A DNA stretch of 64,000 nucleotides, taken from assembly GCF_900104595.1 (NCBI RefSeq), contig NZ_FNVY01000001.1:1-64000 (forward strand), written 5' to 3'. The translations under genes were made by a program, and so were the position numbers. The stretch comes from Enterococcus timonensis (GTDB lineage Bacteria; Bacillota; Bacilli; Lactobacillales; Enterococcaceae). Below, piece by piece: positions 44,878 to 53,552 of this stretch. Numbering within the stretch: position 1 is the first letter of the stretch; the number at the start of each line of letters is the position of its first letter. The notes under the pieces are model-generated. The model made no database searches. It saw nothing but the letters and a program-made list of their open reading frames with translations, and was not told the DNA's origin.

Positions 44878-45177
44878 CTATTTAAGTAATTCAGAAAAAT
44901 TTTGACTATTCGCATTTAATAAAGTTTCTAATTCGTCATAGAATAATTCTTTGTTTTCTTCAATAGATTCAATAGAAATATCATTTTTTAAAAGAGTAGA
45001 AAGGACAAAATCACCAATATCTGCTTTAGACTTTAGAATTAATTCTTCTTTTTTCTTTTGTAATTCTTTAATTTGAAGTTCAATATCAGAAACAGTTTTC
45101 TTCTTTCTTTTTTTTGGCTTCGTTTTAGAATTAAAATTACCATTAATTGCATTAATATTTTGATCTTGATTTTCCAT
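44878..45177 (-). CDS. Hypothetical mobilization-associated protein (99 aa)
   Basis: The protein has a Lys-rich N-terminal region (SKTKPKKRKKKTVSDIELQI) and a coiled coil (LQKKKEELILKSKADIGDFV). It is divergent from the relaxase gene, with oriT in between, and is followed directly by the DUF3847-like gene. AGGAGG lies before the ATG. It may bind oriT; not proven. Confidence 0.6.
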   Translation of the reverse strand: MENQDQNINAINGNFNSKTKPKKRKKKTVSDIELQIKELQKKKEELILKSKADIGDFVLSTLLKNDISIESIEENKELFYDELETLLNANSQNFSELLK

Positions 45178-45289
45178 GAAATACGCCTCCTAATATATTG
45201 TGTAACTCTATCATATTATATTATTTTTCTAAAATCAATAAATATAAATGGAAATGTCAGGTTAAACATATTTACTTTTATAATGATAA

Positions 45290-45350
45290 GTGGTAAAATT
45301 AATTTATCAAGGATTCCCTTAGATTATTTACTAAGGGCGCACTTATACCC
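45290..45350. other. oriT (MobQ/pIP501-like nick region)
   Basis: CTAAGGGCGCACTTA at 45331-45345 (reverse TAAGTGCGCCCTTAG) matches the nick-site core of the RSF1010/pIP501/pSK41 oriT family. It lies about 120 bp before the relaxase gene in the divergent intergenic region. The exact nick and outer borders are not determined. Confidence 0.75.
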
Positions 45351-45468
45351 CTAAATTTTATTTAGTGGTAATTGTGCTATAAAACTTAATTTACATTTCG
45401 TTTTATCGTCAAGCGTGTTTGTTAAAATTCGCTACGCTCATGTTTGAAAAGAAAGAGAGGTGATACAA

Positions 45469-47454
45469 TTGGCAATCTTCCATTTATCTATGACAATAGC
45501 AAAAAGAGAAGGCGGAAAAAGAAGTTTAATTGCAATGGCTTCTTATCGAAGCGGTGAAAAATTGTATAGTGAACTATACGAGAAAACAAATCTATATAAC
45601 CATAGAACTATTAAACCAGAAGCTTTTATTTTAAAGCCTGATTATGTACCTAATGAATTTTTAGATAGACAGACTTTATGGAACAAAATGGAATTAGCAG
45701 AAAAACAGGTGAATTCTCAAATTTGCCGAGAAGTAAATGTAGCATTGCCAATTGAATTAAATAATACAGATCAACGATCACTGATAGAAGAATTTGTTAA
45801 AGATAATTTTGTCAGTGAAGGAATGATTGCAGATGTAGCTATTCATAGAGATGATGAAAACAATCCCCATGCTCATATTATGTTAACAATGAGAGAAGTA
45901 GATAGTGAAGGAAATATTCTTAACAAGCGAAAAAAGATACCTAAACTAGATGAAAATAGAAACCCGATTTTATTAGAAAATGGTAAAATTAAAATGGTTT
46001 CTATTAAAACAAATGATTGGGATAGAAAATCTCTTGTTTCTGAAATTCGTAAAGATTGGGCTGATAAAGTTAACCAATATTTAAAAGCTAGAAATATCGA
46101 TCAACAAATTACAGAAAAATCTCATGAGGAACTTGGAAAAAAAGAACTACCAACAATTCATGAAGGTTTTTACTCAAAAAAATTAGAAGAAAAAGGAGTT
46201 ATAAGTGAGTTAAAAAGAAAAAATTTAGAGATTCAAAGTTACAATGATATCCTAGCCGAACTTGATAAACTTGAAAATCAAGAGAAAATATTAAAACAAG
46301 ACCAAAACTTCACTTTAAAATTTGAAAAAACTTTCTCACCTTTAGAAAAAGGAGAACTGAAAAATCTTTCAAAAGAATTGAAATTATTTATTAATGATGA
46401 AAACATTGATAAACGATTAGGTGAATTAAAACGATGGGAAAATTCACTTATCTTTAATAATAAAATGGAAATTCAAAAACAACGTTTGATGTTAAGTAAA
46501 ATTAGTAGTGAACGAGATATGCTTACAAAGGCAAATGAAATTTTAGATAAACAAGCAGAAAGATTCTTCAAAAAATCTTATCCAAGTTTGAATATTGACA
46601 AATTTTCAAATCACGAAGTTAGAGCAATGGTTAATGAAACCCTATTTAGAAAACAGTTATTGAATAAAGACCAGTTAGCAGAGGTCATTTACAATGAAAG
46701 AGTAATAGAAAAAGAAGAAAGTAAAAAGATTTTTAAAGAAAAACCCTTTCAAACTAGCCGTTATCTTGATTCAAAAATTAAACAAGTTGAAGATAGTATA
46801 ACAAAAGAAAATAACCCTGAAAGAAAAGAAATTTTATCAATTAAAAAAGAAAAACTAATAGGAATAAAACAAGGATTGATAGAATATGTTCAATCAGAAG
46901 TTGAAAGAAAATTCGATAAAAATGTTTCAATAGATTCAGTCATAGAAGGCGAAATGTTACTTGCAAAAGCTGACTATTACAAAACAACTGATTTTTCTAA
47001 AGTCGAAGGAGTTGCTAGATTCAGCAGTGAGGAAATTAATTCCATGTTGGAACAATCAAAAGGCTTCTTAACTAACATTCAGACAGTGAAAATTCCTAAT
47101 GATTGTCAAGGTGTATTTTTTGTTCAAGATAGCATGAAGTATATTGATGAACTAAGCCCATTAGCAAAACATAATCTGAAAAAGGTCGTTAATCGCAATG
47201 CTTATTTACCTGATTCTGATAAACTTGAATTAAGTAAGAAAATTGAAAATACTAATAAAGATCAATCCCAAGAATTGGAAAAAAATGAACCTGAAAAAAA
47301 TGAAGTGTCTGTAAAAATGTTCCAATTTGCGAAATCAATTAATCGTTTGTTGAGTGGTAACCAACCGCAGAAAAAACGAAACTTAGACAAATTGATTAAG
47401 CAAACAAAAGCAAAAGAAAATCAATCATCACAAAGGAATATTCCTTTGCGATAA
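45469..47454 (+). CDS. MobQ-family relaxase (TraA/MobA-like)
   Basis: The 661-aa protein starts at TTG 45469 with GAGAGG upstream and reads MAIFHLSMTIAKREGGKRSL. It has the family ASYRSGEKLYSELYEK, an IAMASYR Tyr region, and the three-His motif HRDDENNPHAHIML. It nicks oriT and pilots the strand during transfer. The C-terminal half is long, helical and charged. The size is close to TraA of pIP501. None of the following type IV secretion genes is present, because IS1216 lies 105 bp downstream, so transfer would need helper functions. Confidence 0.9.
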   Translation: MAIFHLSMTIAKREGGKRSLIAMASYRSGEKLYSELYEKTNLYNHRTIKPEAFILKPDYVPNEFLDRQTLWNKMELAEKQVNSQICREVNVALPIELNNTDQRSLIEEFVKDNFVSEGMIADVAIHRDDENNPHAHIMLTMREVDSEGNILNKRKKIPKLDENRNPILLENGKIKMVSIKTNDWDRKSLVSEIRKDWADKVNQYLKARNIDQQITEKSHEELGKKELPTIHEGFYSKKLEEKGVISELKRKNLEIQSYNDILAELDKLENQEKILKQDQNFTLKFEKTFSPLEKGELKNLSKELKLFINDENIDKRLGELKRWENSLIFNNKMEIQKQRLMLSKISSERDMLTKANEILDKQAERFFKKSYPSLNIDKFSNHEVRAMVNETLFRKQLLNKDQLAEVIYNERVIEKEESKKIFKEKPFQTSRYLDSKIKQVEDSITKENNPERKEILSIKKEKLIGIKQGLIEYVQSEVERKFDKNVSIDSVIEGEMLLAKADYYKTTDFSKVEGVARFSSEEINSMLEQSKGFLTNIQTVKIPNDCQGVFFVQDSMKYIDELSPLAKHNLKKVVNRNAYLPDSDKLELSKKIENTNKDQSQELEKNEPEKNEVSVKMFQFAKSINRLLSGNQPQKKRNLDKLIKQTKAKENQSSQRNIPLR

Positions 47455-47477
47455 AATAAAAACAAGAGGTGTATAAA

Positions 47478-47558
47478 ATGAAAAAAAATTATCAAAAATA
47501 CAAAGTTTAAGCTTGAAAGTGCGGTTATTGCATTAGGTACATTATTTATTACTGATCC
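47478..47558 (+). pseudogene. Start of a small gene cut by IS1216
   Basis: After AAGAGGTG, an ATG opens MKKNYQKYKV and a stop. A shifted frame would read MKKIIKNTKFKLESAVIALG followed by TLFITD, a typical membrane or secreted N-terminus, up to the IS. It is probably the beaded remains of the next transfer-region gene. Confidence 0.4.
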
Positions 47559-48367
47559 GGTTCTGTTGCAAAGTTTTAAATCTACTATTAAATAAGGTAG
47601 AATATTAGAAAAAGATAGCAGGAGGAATGACGATGAATCATTTTAAAGGAAAGCAATTTCAGCAGGATGTGATTATTGTAGCCGTGGGCTACTATCTTCG
47701 TTATAACCTTAGCTATCGTGAAGTTCAAGAAATCTTATATGATCGTGGCATTAACGTTTCTCATACGACGATTTATCGTTGGGTGCAAGAATATGGCAAA
47801 CTACTCTATCAAATTTGGAAAAAGAAAAATAAAAAATCCTTTTATTCATGGAAAATGGATGAAACGTACATCAAAATTAAAGGAAAATGGCATTATTTGT
47901 ATCGAGCCATCGATGCAGATGGTTTAACCTTGGATATTTGGTTACGTAAAAAACGGGACACACAAGCAGCCTATGCTTTTCTTAAGCGGTTAGTGAAGCA
48001 GTTTGATGAACCGAAGGTTGTAGTCACAGATAAAGCCCCCTCTATTACAAGTGCCTTTAAGAAACTAAAAGAATACGGCTTTTATCAAGGGACAGAACAT
48101 CGTACCATTAAATACCTGAATAATTTGATTGAACAAGACCATCGTCCAGTAAAGAGACGCAATAAATTCTATCGAAGTTTACGCACTGCCTCTACCACGA
48201 TTAAAGGCATGGAAGCCATTCGAGGATTATATAAGAAAACCCGAAAAGAAGGCACTCTCTTCGGGTTTTCGGTCTGTACTGAAATCAAGGTATTATTGGG
48301 AATCCCAGCTTAAATCATAGATACCGTAAGGGATTTTATTCTTTATTTAAAACTTTGCAACAGAACC
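47559..48367 (+). mobile_element. IS1216, complete copy, plus orientation
   Basis: Terminal repeats GGTTCTGTTGCAAAG (47559) and CTTTGCAACAGAACC (48367) bound 809 bp. Flanking octamers differ. The right end is 9 bp from the first dif-like site, at the edge of the metal-resistance region. Confidence 0.95.
47633..48313 (+). CDS. IS1216 transposase
   Basis: The 226-aa IS6-family transposase is full length and identical to the consensus of the copies in this window (SHTTIYRW, SYREVQEIL, KWHYLYR). The ATG at 47633 has AGGAGG 7 bases upstream. Confidence 0.95.
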   Translation: MNHFKGKQFQQDVIIVAVGYYLRYNLSYREVQEILYDRGINVSHTTIYRWVQEYGKLLYQIWKKKNKKSFYSWKMDETYIKIKGKWHYLYRAIDADGLTLDIWLRKKRDTQAAYAFLKRLVKQFDEPKVVVTDKAPSITSAFKKLKEYGFYQGTEHRTIKYLNNLIEQDHRPVKRRNKFYRSLRTASTTIKGMEAIRGLYKKTRKEGTLFGFSVCTEIKVLLGIPA

Positions 48368-48376
48368 AAGTTGTAA

Positions 48377-48404
48377 CACATGAAATTGCTTATAATAGTG
48401 TATT
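48377..48404 (+). repeat. dif-like site 1 (left of cad)
   Basis: CACATGAAATT-GCTTAT-AATAGTGTATT. The left arm matches site 2 at 10 of 11 bases and the right arm at 8 of 11, with the same spacing and orientation. It lies between the IS1216 end and the cad promoter. Confidence 0.6.
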
Positions 48405-48418
48405 GGAATTAAGATAGA

Positions 48419-48471
48419 TTGACAAAAGAGTGATCAAATAGGTATACTTCATTCAAATAATTGTTTGAATG
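48419..48471 (+). promoter_or_regulatory. cad promoter and CadC operator
   Basis: -35 TTGACA (48419-48424), an 18-bp spacer and -10 TATACT (48443-48448). The 22-bp palindrome CATTCAAATAATTGTTTGAATG (48450-48471) directly follows the -10 and matches the CadC-type operator, so bound CadC would block transcription until Cd/Pb/Zn releases it. Confidence 0.85.
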
Positions 48472-48484
48472 TGAGGTGAGATGA

Positions 48485-48847
48485 ATGGAAAACGTTTGCC
48501 AAGTGACTATCGTACATAAAGAAAAAGTAACTATAATAAAAAATAAATTGGATCAAAAAGATTTTTCAAATTTACTTGTGTTAGGTAAATGTTTCAGCGA
48601 TTCTTCTAGAATTAAAATTTTTTATGCTTTAGAAACCTATAAGGAAATGTGTGTCTGTGATTTAGCAGAAATACTTAATGCTAGTGTCGCTACAACGTCA
48701 CACCATTTACGTTTTTTAAAAAAACATGGAATGGCAAAATCACGTCAAGATGGAAAAGTAGTTTATTACTCTTTAGCGAATGAAGACATCCTTTCCGCTA
48801 TTCATGTTTTTTTAAAGTTATCAGAAAATCTATCTATGAAATCTTAG
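48485..48847 (+). CDS. cadC: CadC-type ArsR/SmtB metal sensor
   Basis: The 120-aa winged-helix repressor has Cys5 near its start and the alpha-3 metal-binding EMCVCDLAEI (Cys56 and Cys58), followed by the recognition helix VATTSHHLRFLKKHG. These are the CadC cadmium/lead site residues. GAGGTGAG precedes the ATG. It is coupled to cadD 16 bp downstream. Confidence 0.92.
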   Translation: MENVCQVTIVHKEKVTIIKNKLDQKDFSNLLVLGKCFSDSSRIKIFYALETYKEMCVCDLAEILNASVATTSHHLRFLKKHGMAKSRQDGKVVYYSLANEDILSAIHVFLKLSENLSMKS

Positions 48848-48863
48848 TTTGGAGGAAGTTATT

Positions 48864-49478
48864 TTGTTACAAAGTATTTTTTCAGCTATCGCTGTTTATA
48901 TTTCTACCAGCATTGATTATTTGTTTATCTTGCTGATTATTTTTTCTCAAAGTCATACAAAAAAAGGGCTCCGTCAGATTTTTTGGGGTCAATATCTAGG
49001 AACAGGTATCTTAGTAGCCGTAAGTTTATTTGCAGCATATGTGCTGAATTTCATTCCGCAAGATTGGATCATTGGGCTTCTCGGTCTAATTCCGATTTTC
49101 TTAGGAATCAGAGTGGCATTGGTTGGCGAAGAGGAGGAAGAAGAAGAGGAAGTCGTTGAAAAGCTTGAATCAAGAGGAACAAACCGCTTCTTTTGGACCG
49201 TTGCCTTAATAACAATTGCTTCTGGTGGCGATAACTTAGGGATTTATATTCCTTACTTTTCCTCGTTATCTTTTTCAGAGATTGTCACCGCTCTAATCGT
49301 ATTTGCTATTTCTGTTGCGGTTCTTTGCTATATCAGTTACAAATTAGCCAAGATTTCTTTTGTTTCCGAAACCTTAGAAAAATATGAACGAATCCTTGTT
49401 CCTATAGTGTTTATTGGCTTAGGAATTTATATTTTGATAGAAAATGGGACGATTCAAACACTATTAAATTTTATATAA
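48864..49478 (+). CDS. cadD: CadD cadmium resistance transporter
   Basis: The roughly 204-aa membrane protein has five to six hydrophobic helices (SIFSAIAVYISTSIDYLFIL, FWGQYLGTGILVAVS, IASGGDNLGIYIPYF) and an acidic Glu-rich loop (GEEEEEEEEVVEKLE). It matches CadD of staphylococci and enterococci. I chose the TTG at 48864 because TTGGAGG lies 8-9 bases upstream. It is expected to lower cytosolic cadmium. Confidence 0.9.
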   Translation: MLQSIFSAIAVYISTSIDYLFILLIIFSQSHTKKGLRQIFWGQYLGTGILVAVSLFAAYVLNFIPQDWIIGLLGLIPIFLGIRVALVGEEEEEEEEVVEKLESRGTNRFFWTVALITIASGGDNLGIYIPYFSSLSFSEIVTALIVFAISVAVLCYISYKLAKISFVSETLEKYERILVPIVFIGLGIYILIENGTIQTLLNFI

Positions 49479-49503
49479 ACAACTACGATAGTGAAGTTCA
49501 AAT

Positions 49504-49542
49504 AAAAAAAGACAGCGAGATTTTAACTCGCTGTCTTTTTTT
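49504..49542. terminator. Terminator between cadD and the CzrA-like gene
   Basis: AAAAAAAGACAGCGAG and CTCGCTGTCTTTTTTT form a perfect 16-bp stem around ATTTTAA, so it can stop transcription from both sides. Confidence 0.9.
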
Positions 49543-49589
49543 ATTTGAACTAATGAATTGTAAAATCATTTTAACCTTGTAGTTTGTCT

Positions 49590-49910
49590 TTATTTTTCTT
49601 TTTCTTGTTCTTCGATATGAGTTGAAACTTGCTCAAGAATACTAAAAATATGAAGATCGTCAAGGCTATAAATCATATTTTTACCAGCTCTTTTTGATTT
49701 TACTAATCTTGAAGTCTTTAAAGTTTTTAACTGGTGAGAAATTGCTGATTGTTCCATACTCAAAGAATGCGCAATAGCTCCAACGCTAAGTTCTTCTTTC
49801 TGCAGAAGAAATAAAATTGAAAGTCGGGTAGGGTCACTGATCATTTTAAATATTTTACTTACCTCTTGGATAGATTCATTTTTTAATGGAGAAGTTGATA
49901 ATGAATTCAT
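49590..49910 (-). CDS. ArsR/SmtB repressor, CzrA-like (zinc/cobalt sensor)
   Basis: The 106-aa winged-helix protein has SDPTRLSILFLLQKEELSVG, a recognition helix (EQSAISHQLKTLKTS) and an alpha-5 segment DDLHIFSILEQVSTHIEE, whose Asp, two His and Glu fit the alpha-5 metal site of CzrA-type sensors. GAGAGA precedes the ATG. It was probably divergent from the P-type ATPase at 51552 before an IS3 element landed between them. Confidence 0.85.
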   Translation of the reverse strand: MNSLSTSPLKNESIQEVSKIFKMISDPTRLSILFLLQKEELSVGAIAHSLSMEQSAISHQLKTLKTSRLVKSKRAGKNMIYSLDDLHIFSILEQVSTHIEEQEKEK

Positions 49911-50021
49911 AAGAATTTCTCTCCTTCATATGTTTGTTTATTCACATTGAATCGGCTACACTAGACTAGACAAAAAAAATAAGGTGTGTAGAATAGAAAA
50001 AAACACACTGGAGGAATTTTT

Positions 50022-50312
50022 ATGTCAAGACGTCCACGAAGAACTTATTCAAAAGAATTTAAACAACAGGTAGTCGATCTATATCTAGCCGGAAAATCAC
50101 GGGTAGAAATTATTCGTGAGTATGAATTAACCGCTTCTTCTTTTGATAAATGGATTAAACAAGCAGAAACCTCTGGTTCTTTCAAAGAGAAAGATAACTT
50201 GACCCCAGAACAAAAAGAAATGATCGCTTTGCGCAAGCGAAACCAACAGCTAGAAATGGAAAATGATATTTTAAAGCAAGCAGCGCTGATATTCGGACGA
50301 AAAGACAAGTAA
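50022..50312 (+). CDS. IS3 OrfA (helix-turn-helix, leucine zipper)
   Basis: The 96-aa protein (MSRRPRRTYSKEFKQQVVDL...) has a helix-turn-helix (GKSRVEIIREYELTASSFDK) and a zipper-like coiled coil (MIALRKRNQQLEMENDILKQ). CTGGAGGA precedes the ATG. Translation can shift -1 near CGAAAAGAC at about 50300 into OrfB. Confidence 0.92.
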   Translation: MSRRPRRTYSKEFKQQVVDLYLAGKSRVEIIREYELTASSFDKWIKQAETSGSFKEKDNLTPEQKEMIALRKRNQQLEMENDILKQAALIFGRKDK

Positions 50313-50347
50313 TTGATGCCAATAAGCACAAATACTCGATATCAGCG

Positions 50348-51193
50348 ATGTGTAAAGTCTTAGGAATTTCCCGTCAAACGTATTATTACCAGCCAAAACT
50401 CGTAAAAAATGAAGCTGAATTGGAAGAAGCTATCACAGAAGAATTTGTTCGTAATCGCAAGGCTTACGGCACAAGAAAATTAAAACAAATCTTAGCGAAT
50501 CGCGACATCCAAGTGAGTCGTCGGAGAATCGGTCGCATCATGAAACAACGGGGATTGAAATCGAGCTATACTTTGGCTCATTTCAAAAACCATTCCTCTT
50601 CCTGTAATGAATCAAAAACAGATAATATTTTAGCTCGAGATTTTAGAAATAAAGAGCCTCTGGAAGCTATTGTCACTGATTTAACTTATGTACGTGTTGG
50701 GAAAAAATGGCATTATATTTGTTTGATTCTTGATTTGTTCAATCGAGAAATTATTGGGTATTCTTGTGGCAAAAGAAAAGATGCAAGCTTGGTCAAGCGG
50801 GCTTTTACTCGTATTTCTTATCCATTGACAGAAGTGCAGCTCTTCCACACCGATCGTGGAAAAGAATTTGACAATCAAACGATTGAAGAGATTATTGGAG
50901 CCTTTGGCATTACTCGCTCTCTGAGCAAAAAAGGTTGTCCTTATGATAATGCAGTAGCTGAATCTACATACAAGTCAGTGAAGGTAGAATTTGTTCATCA
51001 ATTTCGGTTTGAGTCTTTGGAACAGTTAGAATTAGAATTATTTGACTACGTCAATTGGTGGAATCATTTACGATTGCATGGGACACTTGGTTACGAGACA
51101 CCAATTGGATTTCGTTATCAGAGATTGGCGAAGCGAACCCTTGATAATGAGCGCGGATATGATACACCGAGTGAGGCGGCTTCATTCATTTGA
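50348..51193 (+). CDS. IS3 OrfB (DDE integrase core)
   Basis: The 281 codons read from ATG 50348 contain HTH_21 (MCKVLGISRQTYYYQPK) and the rve core: IVTDLTYVRVGKKWHYICLI, FHTDRGKEFDN and SKKGCPYDNAVAESTYKSVK with the DDE acids, and the C-terminal FDYVNWWNHLRLHGTLGY. The frame is open upstream to the OrfA end (RQVIDANKHKYSIS), so the functional form is probably an OrfAB frameshift fusion. Intact. Confidence 0.92.
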   Translation: MCKVLGISRQTYYYQPKLVKNEAELEEAITEEFVRNRKAYGTRKLKQILANRDIQVSRRRIGRIMKQRGLKSSYTLAHFKNHSSSCNESKTDNILARDFRNKEPLEAIVTDLTYVRVGKKWHYICLILDLFNREIIGYSCGKRKDASLVKRAFTRISYPLTEVQLFHTDRGKEFDNQTIEEIIGAFGITRSLSKKGCPYDNAVAESTYKSVKVEFVHQFRFESLEQLELELFDYVNWWNHLRLHGTLGYETPIGFRYQRLAKRTLDNERGYDTPSEAASFI

Positions 51194-51439
51194 GTGAGCT
51201 TCTGCCGTAGAGAATCATATCCGAGGAGGCTCATTGTCAAGGGCAATCGGAATAATAACACGAGACAAAAAATGACACCTTATAAATTTTGTCAAAAAAA
51301 GTGTTGCCATTTCACATTTAGATTATCATAATATTTTTATAAAGCAAGATTTTTTGTATAAGGGTAGCTATTTTAGAGTCCTATTTTTTTTATCACCTAA
51401 ATAAGATAACTATTTTTTTGACAAATTAGATAGAGCGAT

Positions 51440-51490
51440 ATAAAATGAATGTATAGACATATGAATGTATAGACATATGAATGTTCGTTC
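51440..51490. promoter_or_regulatory. 17-bp tandem repeat upstream of the ATPase (operator candidate)
   Basis: GAATGTATAGACATATG occurs twice in tandem, followed by GAATGTTCGTTCAAAC. The ATGAAT...ATTC-type words resemble ArsR/SmtB operators, so this is the likely binding site of the CzrA-like repressor. The other side of the old intergenic region lies beyond the IS3 element at 49911-49968. Confidence 0.5.
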
Positions 51491-51551
51491 AAACGTAATT
51501 CGTAAGCATTACGATTTCTAAAAAAAAGTTTTATTAAGAAAGGTGATAGAA

Positions 51552-53459
51552 ATGAAAGAGATTCAAGAGCAACACTCACACGAAAATAATAGTCACGATC
51601 ATGGGAAAATGCCAATTATTTTGTACTTTATTGGTTTAGCATTGTCGCTCATTGCGTTATTTGTAAACGGAGAAAATAATTTAATCCAAAACACTTTGTT
51701 TTCAATTGCTTCAATTAGTGCTGGTTATCATGTCATTATTCTTGAAGGAATTGGAGAAACGATTGAAAACTCAAAAAGACAACACAAATTTACCCCTAAT
51801 TCTCATATTTTAATGGGAATAGCTGCAATAGGTGCTTCTCTGATAGGAAATTTTTGGGAAGGAACGTTATTGGTTCTTATTTTCTCTGGAGCACATTTTC
51901 TTGAAGATTATGCTGAAGGAAGAAGTAAAAGAGAAATTACCAAGTTATTAGAAATGAATCCAACAACAGCTAGGCTAATCATGCAAGATGGCAATACAAC
52001 AATCGTTAATGTTAGTGAGTTGAATGTAGGAGATCAACTTCAAGTGTTAAACGGTGACCAAGTACCGATTGACGGAGTAATAGTATCAGGCTCTACTTCG
52101 ATTGACGAATCTTCTATTAATGGTGAGAGTATACCTAAAGAGAAATCAAAGGGAGACGGAGTTTTTGGGAGTACAATTAATGGAACGGGTACCTTTACTA
52201 TGGAAGTCACAAAAGAAACTAACGATACTGTCTTTTCAAAGATTTTACAACTAGTGAATCAAAATCAAGAGAATCAAACAAAAGCGTCTAGTATTATCCA
52301 AAAGTTTGAGCCTAAGTATGTTAAATTTGTTTTAATTGCAATCCCACTCTTCATTTTACTTGCTCCTATGCTGTTTGATTTGACATGGTCACAAAGTATT
52401 TATAGAGGATTAGTCCTTTTAGTCGCAGCTTCTCCGTGTGCTTTAGCAGCAGCTACCGTATCCGTAACATTGTCAGCCACTTCTAATCTAGCAAAAAGAG
52501 GCGTACTTTCAAAAGGAAGTGCCTATTTGTCCCAATTAGCGGATATTCAAGCCATTGCCTTTGATAAAACAGGAACATTAACTAAAGGGAAACCGGAAGT
52601 AACCAATTATTACTTTTCTGATTCTGTGAACGAGGAAAATATGATTGATATCGTAGTGGCTCTTGAAAAAGAATCAAATCACCCGTTAGCAAGTGCTATT
52701 TTAGACAAGTTTGAACCAAAAAATAAACTAGCTATTGAAGTGGAAAATCAGATTGGAAAAGGTTTAATAGGCGATTATAACGAAAACACTTATCGTATAG
52801 GTAAACCAACTTCTTTTGAGGCTGTATCGGATGACTATACACGTTTGAATAAAGAATGGGCTTCAGAAGGTAATACGGTTGTATATGTATCAGAAAATGA
52901 AAAAGTAATCGGCCTGATAGCATTAATGGATATTCCAAGTGAACATGCGAAAGCAACTATAGATTACTTTAAGAAGTGTGGTATCCATACCACTTTAATT
53001 ACTGGGGATTCTGAAATGACAGGGCAAGCTGTTGGTAAACAATTAGGAGTAGATCAAGTAATTGCAAACGTCATGCCAGAAGATAAATCTAACATTATCA
53101 ATGAACAAAAAGAAACCTATGGTATAACCGCTATGGTGGGAGATGGTATAAACGACGCACCTGCTCTTGTGAAGGCAGATGTTGGAATTGCTATGGGAGA
53201 GGGTACGGATGTTGCAGTAGATGTATCTGATCTAGTATTAATGAAAAATGATTTGTCTAAATTGGTAAAAGCTCATGAAATTTCTTTAAAAATGAATCGA
53301 GTTATTTGGCAAAATATTATTTTCTCAATGGTAGTTGTCGCTTTTCTAATTACCGTAAGCTTAGTAGGATTAACGGATATAGCCATTAGTGTGATTGTTC
53401 ATGAAGGAAGTACCTTAGTCGTGATATTAAATGGTCTTCGATTATTAAAGTCTAAATAA
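51552..53459 (+). CDS. P1B-4-type metal-transporting ATPase (SPC/HEGST class)
   Basis: The 635-aa ATPase has a His-rich N-terminus (EQHSHENNSHDHGK), the TGES-like INGESIPKE, transmembrane motif AASPCALAAATV (SPC), phosphorylation site FDKTGTLTKG, the HP motif ESNHPLASA, MVGDGINDAPAL, and VHEGSTLVVILNG in the last helix. SPC with HEGST defines the P1B-4 class (ZosA/CtpD/CoaT relatives), which export or import Co, Zn, Cd or Fe. This differs from the CPC CadA class. AAGAAAGG precedes ATG 51552. Together with the CzrA-like sensor, zinc/cobalt/cadmium export is the best guess. Confidence 0.9.
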   Translation: MKEIQEQHSHENNSHDHGKMPIILYFIGLALSLIALFVNGENNLIQNTLFSIASISAGYHVIILEGIGETIENSKRQHKFTPNSHILMGIAAIGASLIGNFWEGTLLVLIFSGAHFLEDYAEGRSKREITKLLEMNPTTARLIMQDGNTTIVNVSELNVGDQLQVLNGDQVPIDGVIVSGSTSIDESSINGESIPKEKSKGDGVFGSTINGTGTFTMEVTKETNDTVFSKILQLVNQNQENQTKASSIIQKFEPKYVKFVLIAIPLFILLAPMLFDLTWSQSIYRGLVLLVAASPCALAAATVSVTLSATSNLAKRGVLSKGSAYLSQLADIQAIAFDKTGTLTKGKPEVTNYYFSDSVNEENMIDIVVALEKESNHPLASAILDKFEPKNKLAIEVENQIGKGLIGDYNENTYRIGKPTSFEAVSDDYTRLNKEWASEGNTVVYVSENEKVIGLIALMDIPSEHAKATIDYFKKCGIHTTLITGDSEMTGQAVGKQLGVDQVIANVMPEDKSNIINEQKETYGITAMVGDGINDAPALVKADVGIAMGEGTDVAVDVSDLVLMKNDLSKLVKAHEISLKMNRVIWQNIIFSMVVVAFLITVSLVGLTDIAISVIVHEGSTLVVILNGLRLLKSK

Positions 53460-53460
53460 A

Positions 53461-53488
53461 TACATGAAATTGGATAAAATCATGTATC
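53461..53488 (+). repeat. dif-like site 2 (between the ATPase gene and relBE)
   Basis: TACATGAAATT-GGATAA-AATCATGTATC. The outer heptamers TACATGA and TCATGTA are exact complements 12 bp apart. The site begins 2 bp after the ATPase stop codon. Sites at 48377, 56604 and 62866 have the same arm spacing. Confidence 0.7.
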
Positions 53489-53511
53489 TAAAGTTTGCAG
53501 CCTCTCTAATT

Positions 53512-53537
53512 TTGTATTACAATGTATATACAAAAAG
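53512..53537. promoter_or_regulatory. relBE-like operator
   Basis: TTGTATTACAATGTATATAC lies directly upstream of the antitoxin ribosome binding site. Its first 14 bases equal the right arm of the inverted repeat at 42501-42542. It probably is the autoregulatory site of the antitoxin. Confidence 0.5.
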
Positions 53538-53552
53538 AAGGGGGTGATTCTA

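Larger units (their letters stand above)
49969..51293 (+). mobile_element. IS3-family element, complete
   Basis: Imperfect ends GACAAAAAAAATAAGGTGT (left) and the complement of GACAAAATTTATAAGGTGTC (right) bound 1325 bp that encode OrfA and OrfB. It is inserted in the intergenic region between the CzrA-like gene and the ATPase gene. No clear target duplication was recognised. Confidence 0.85.
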
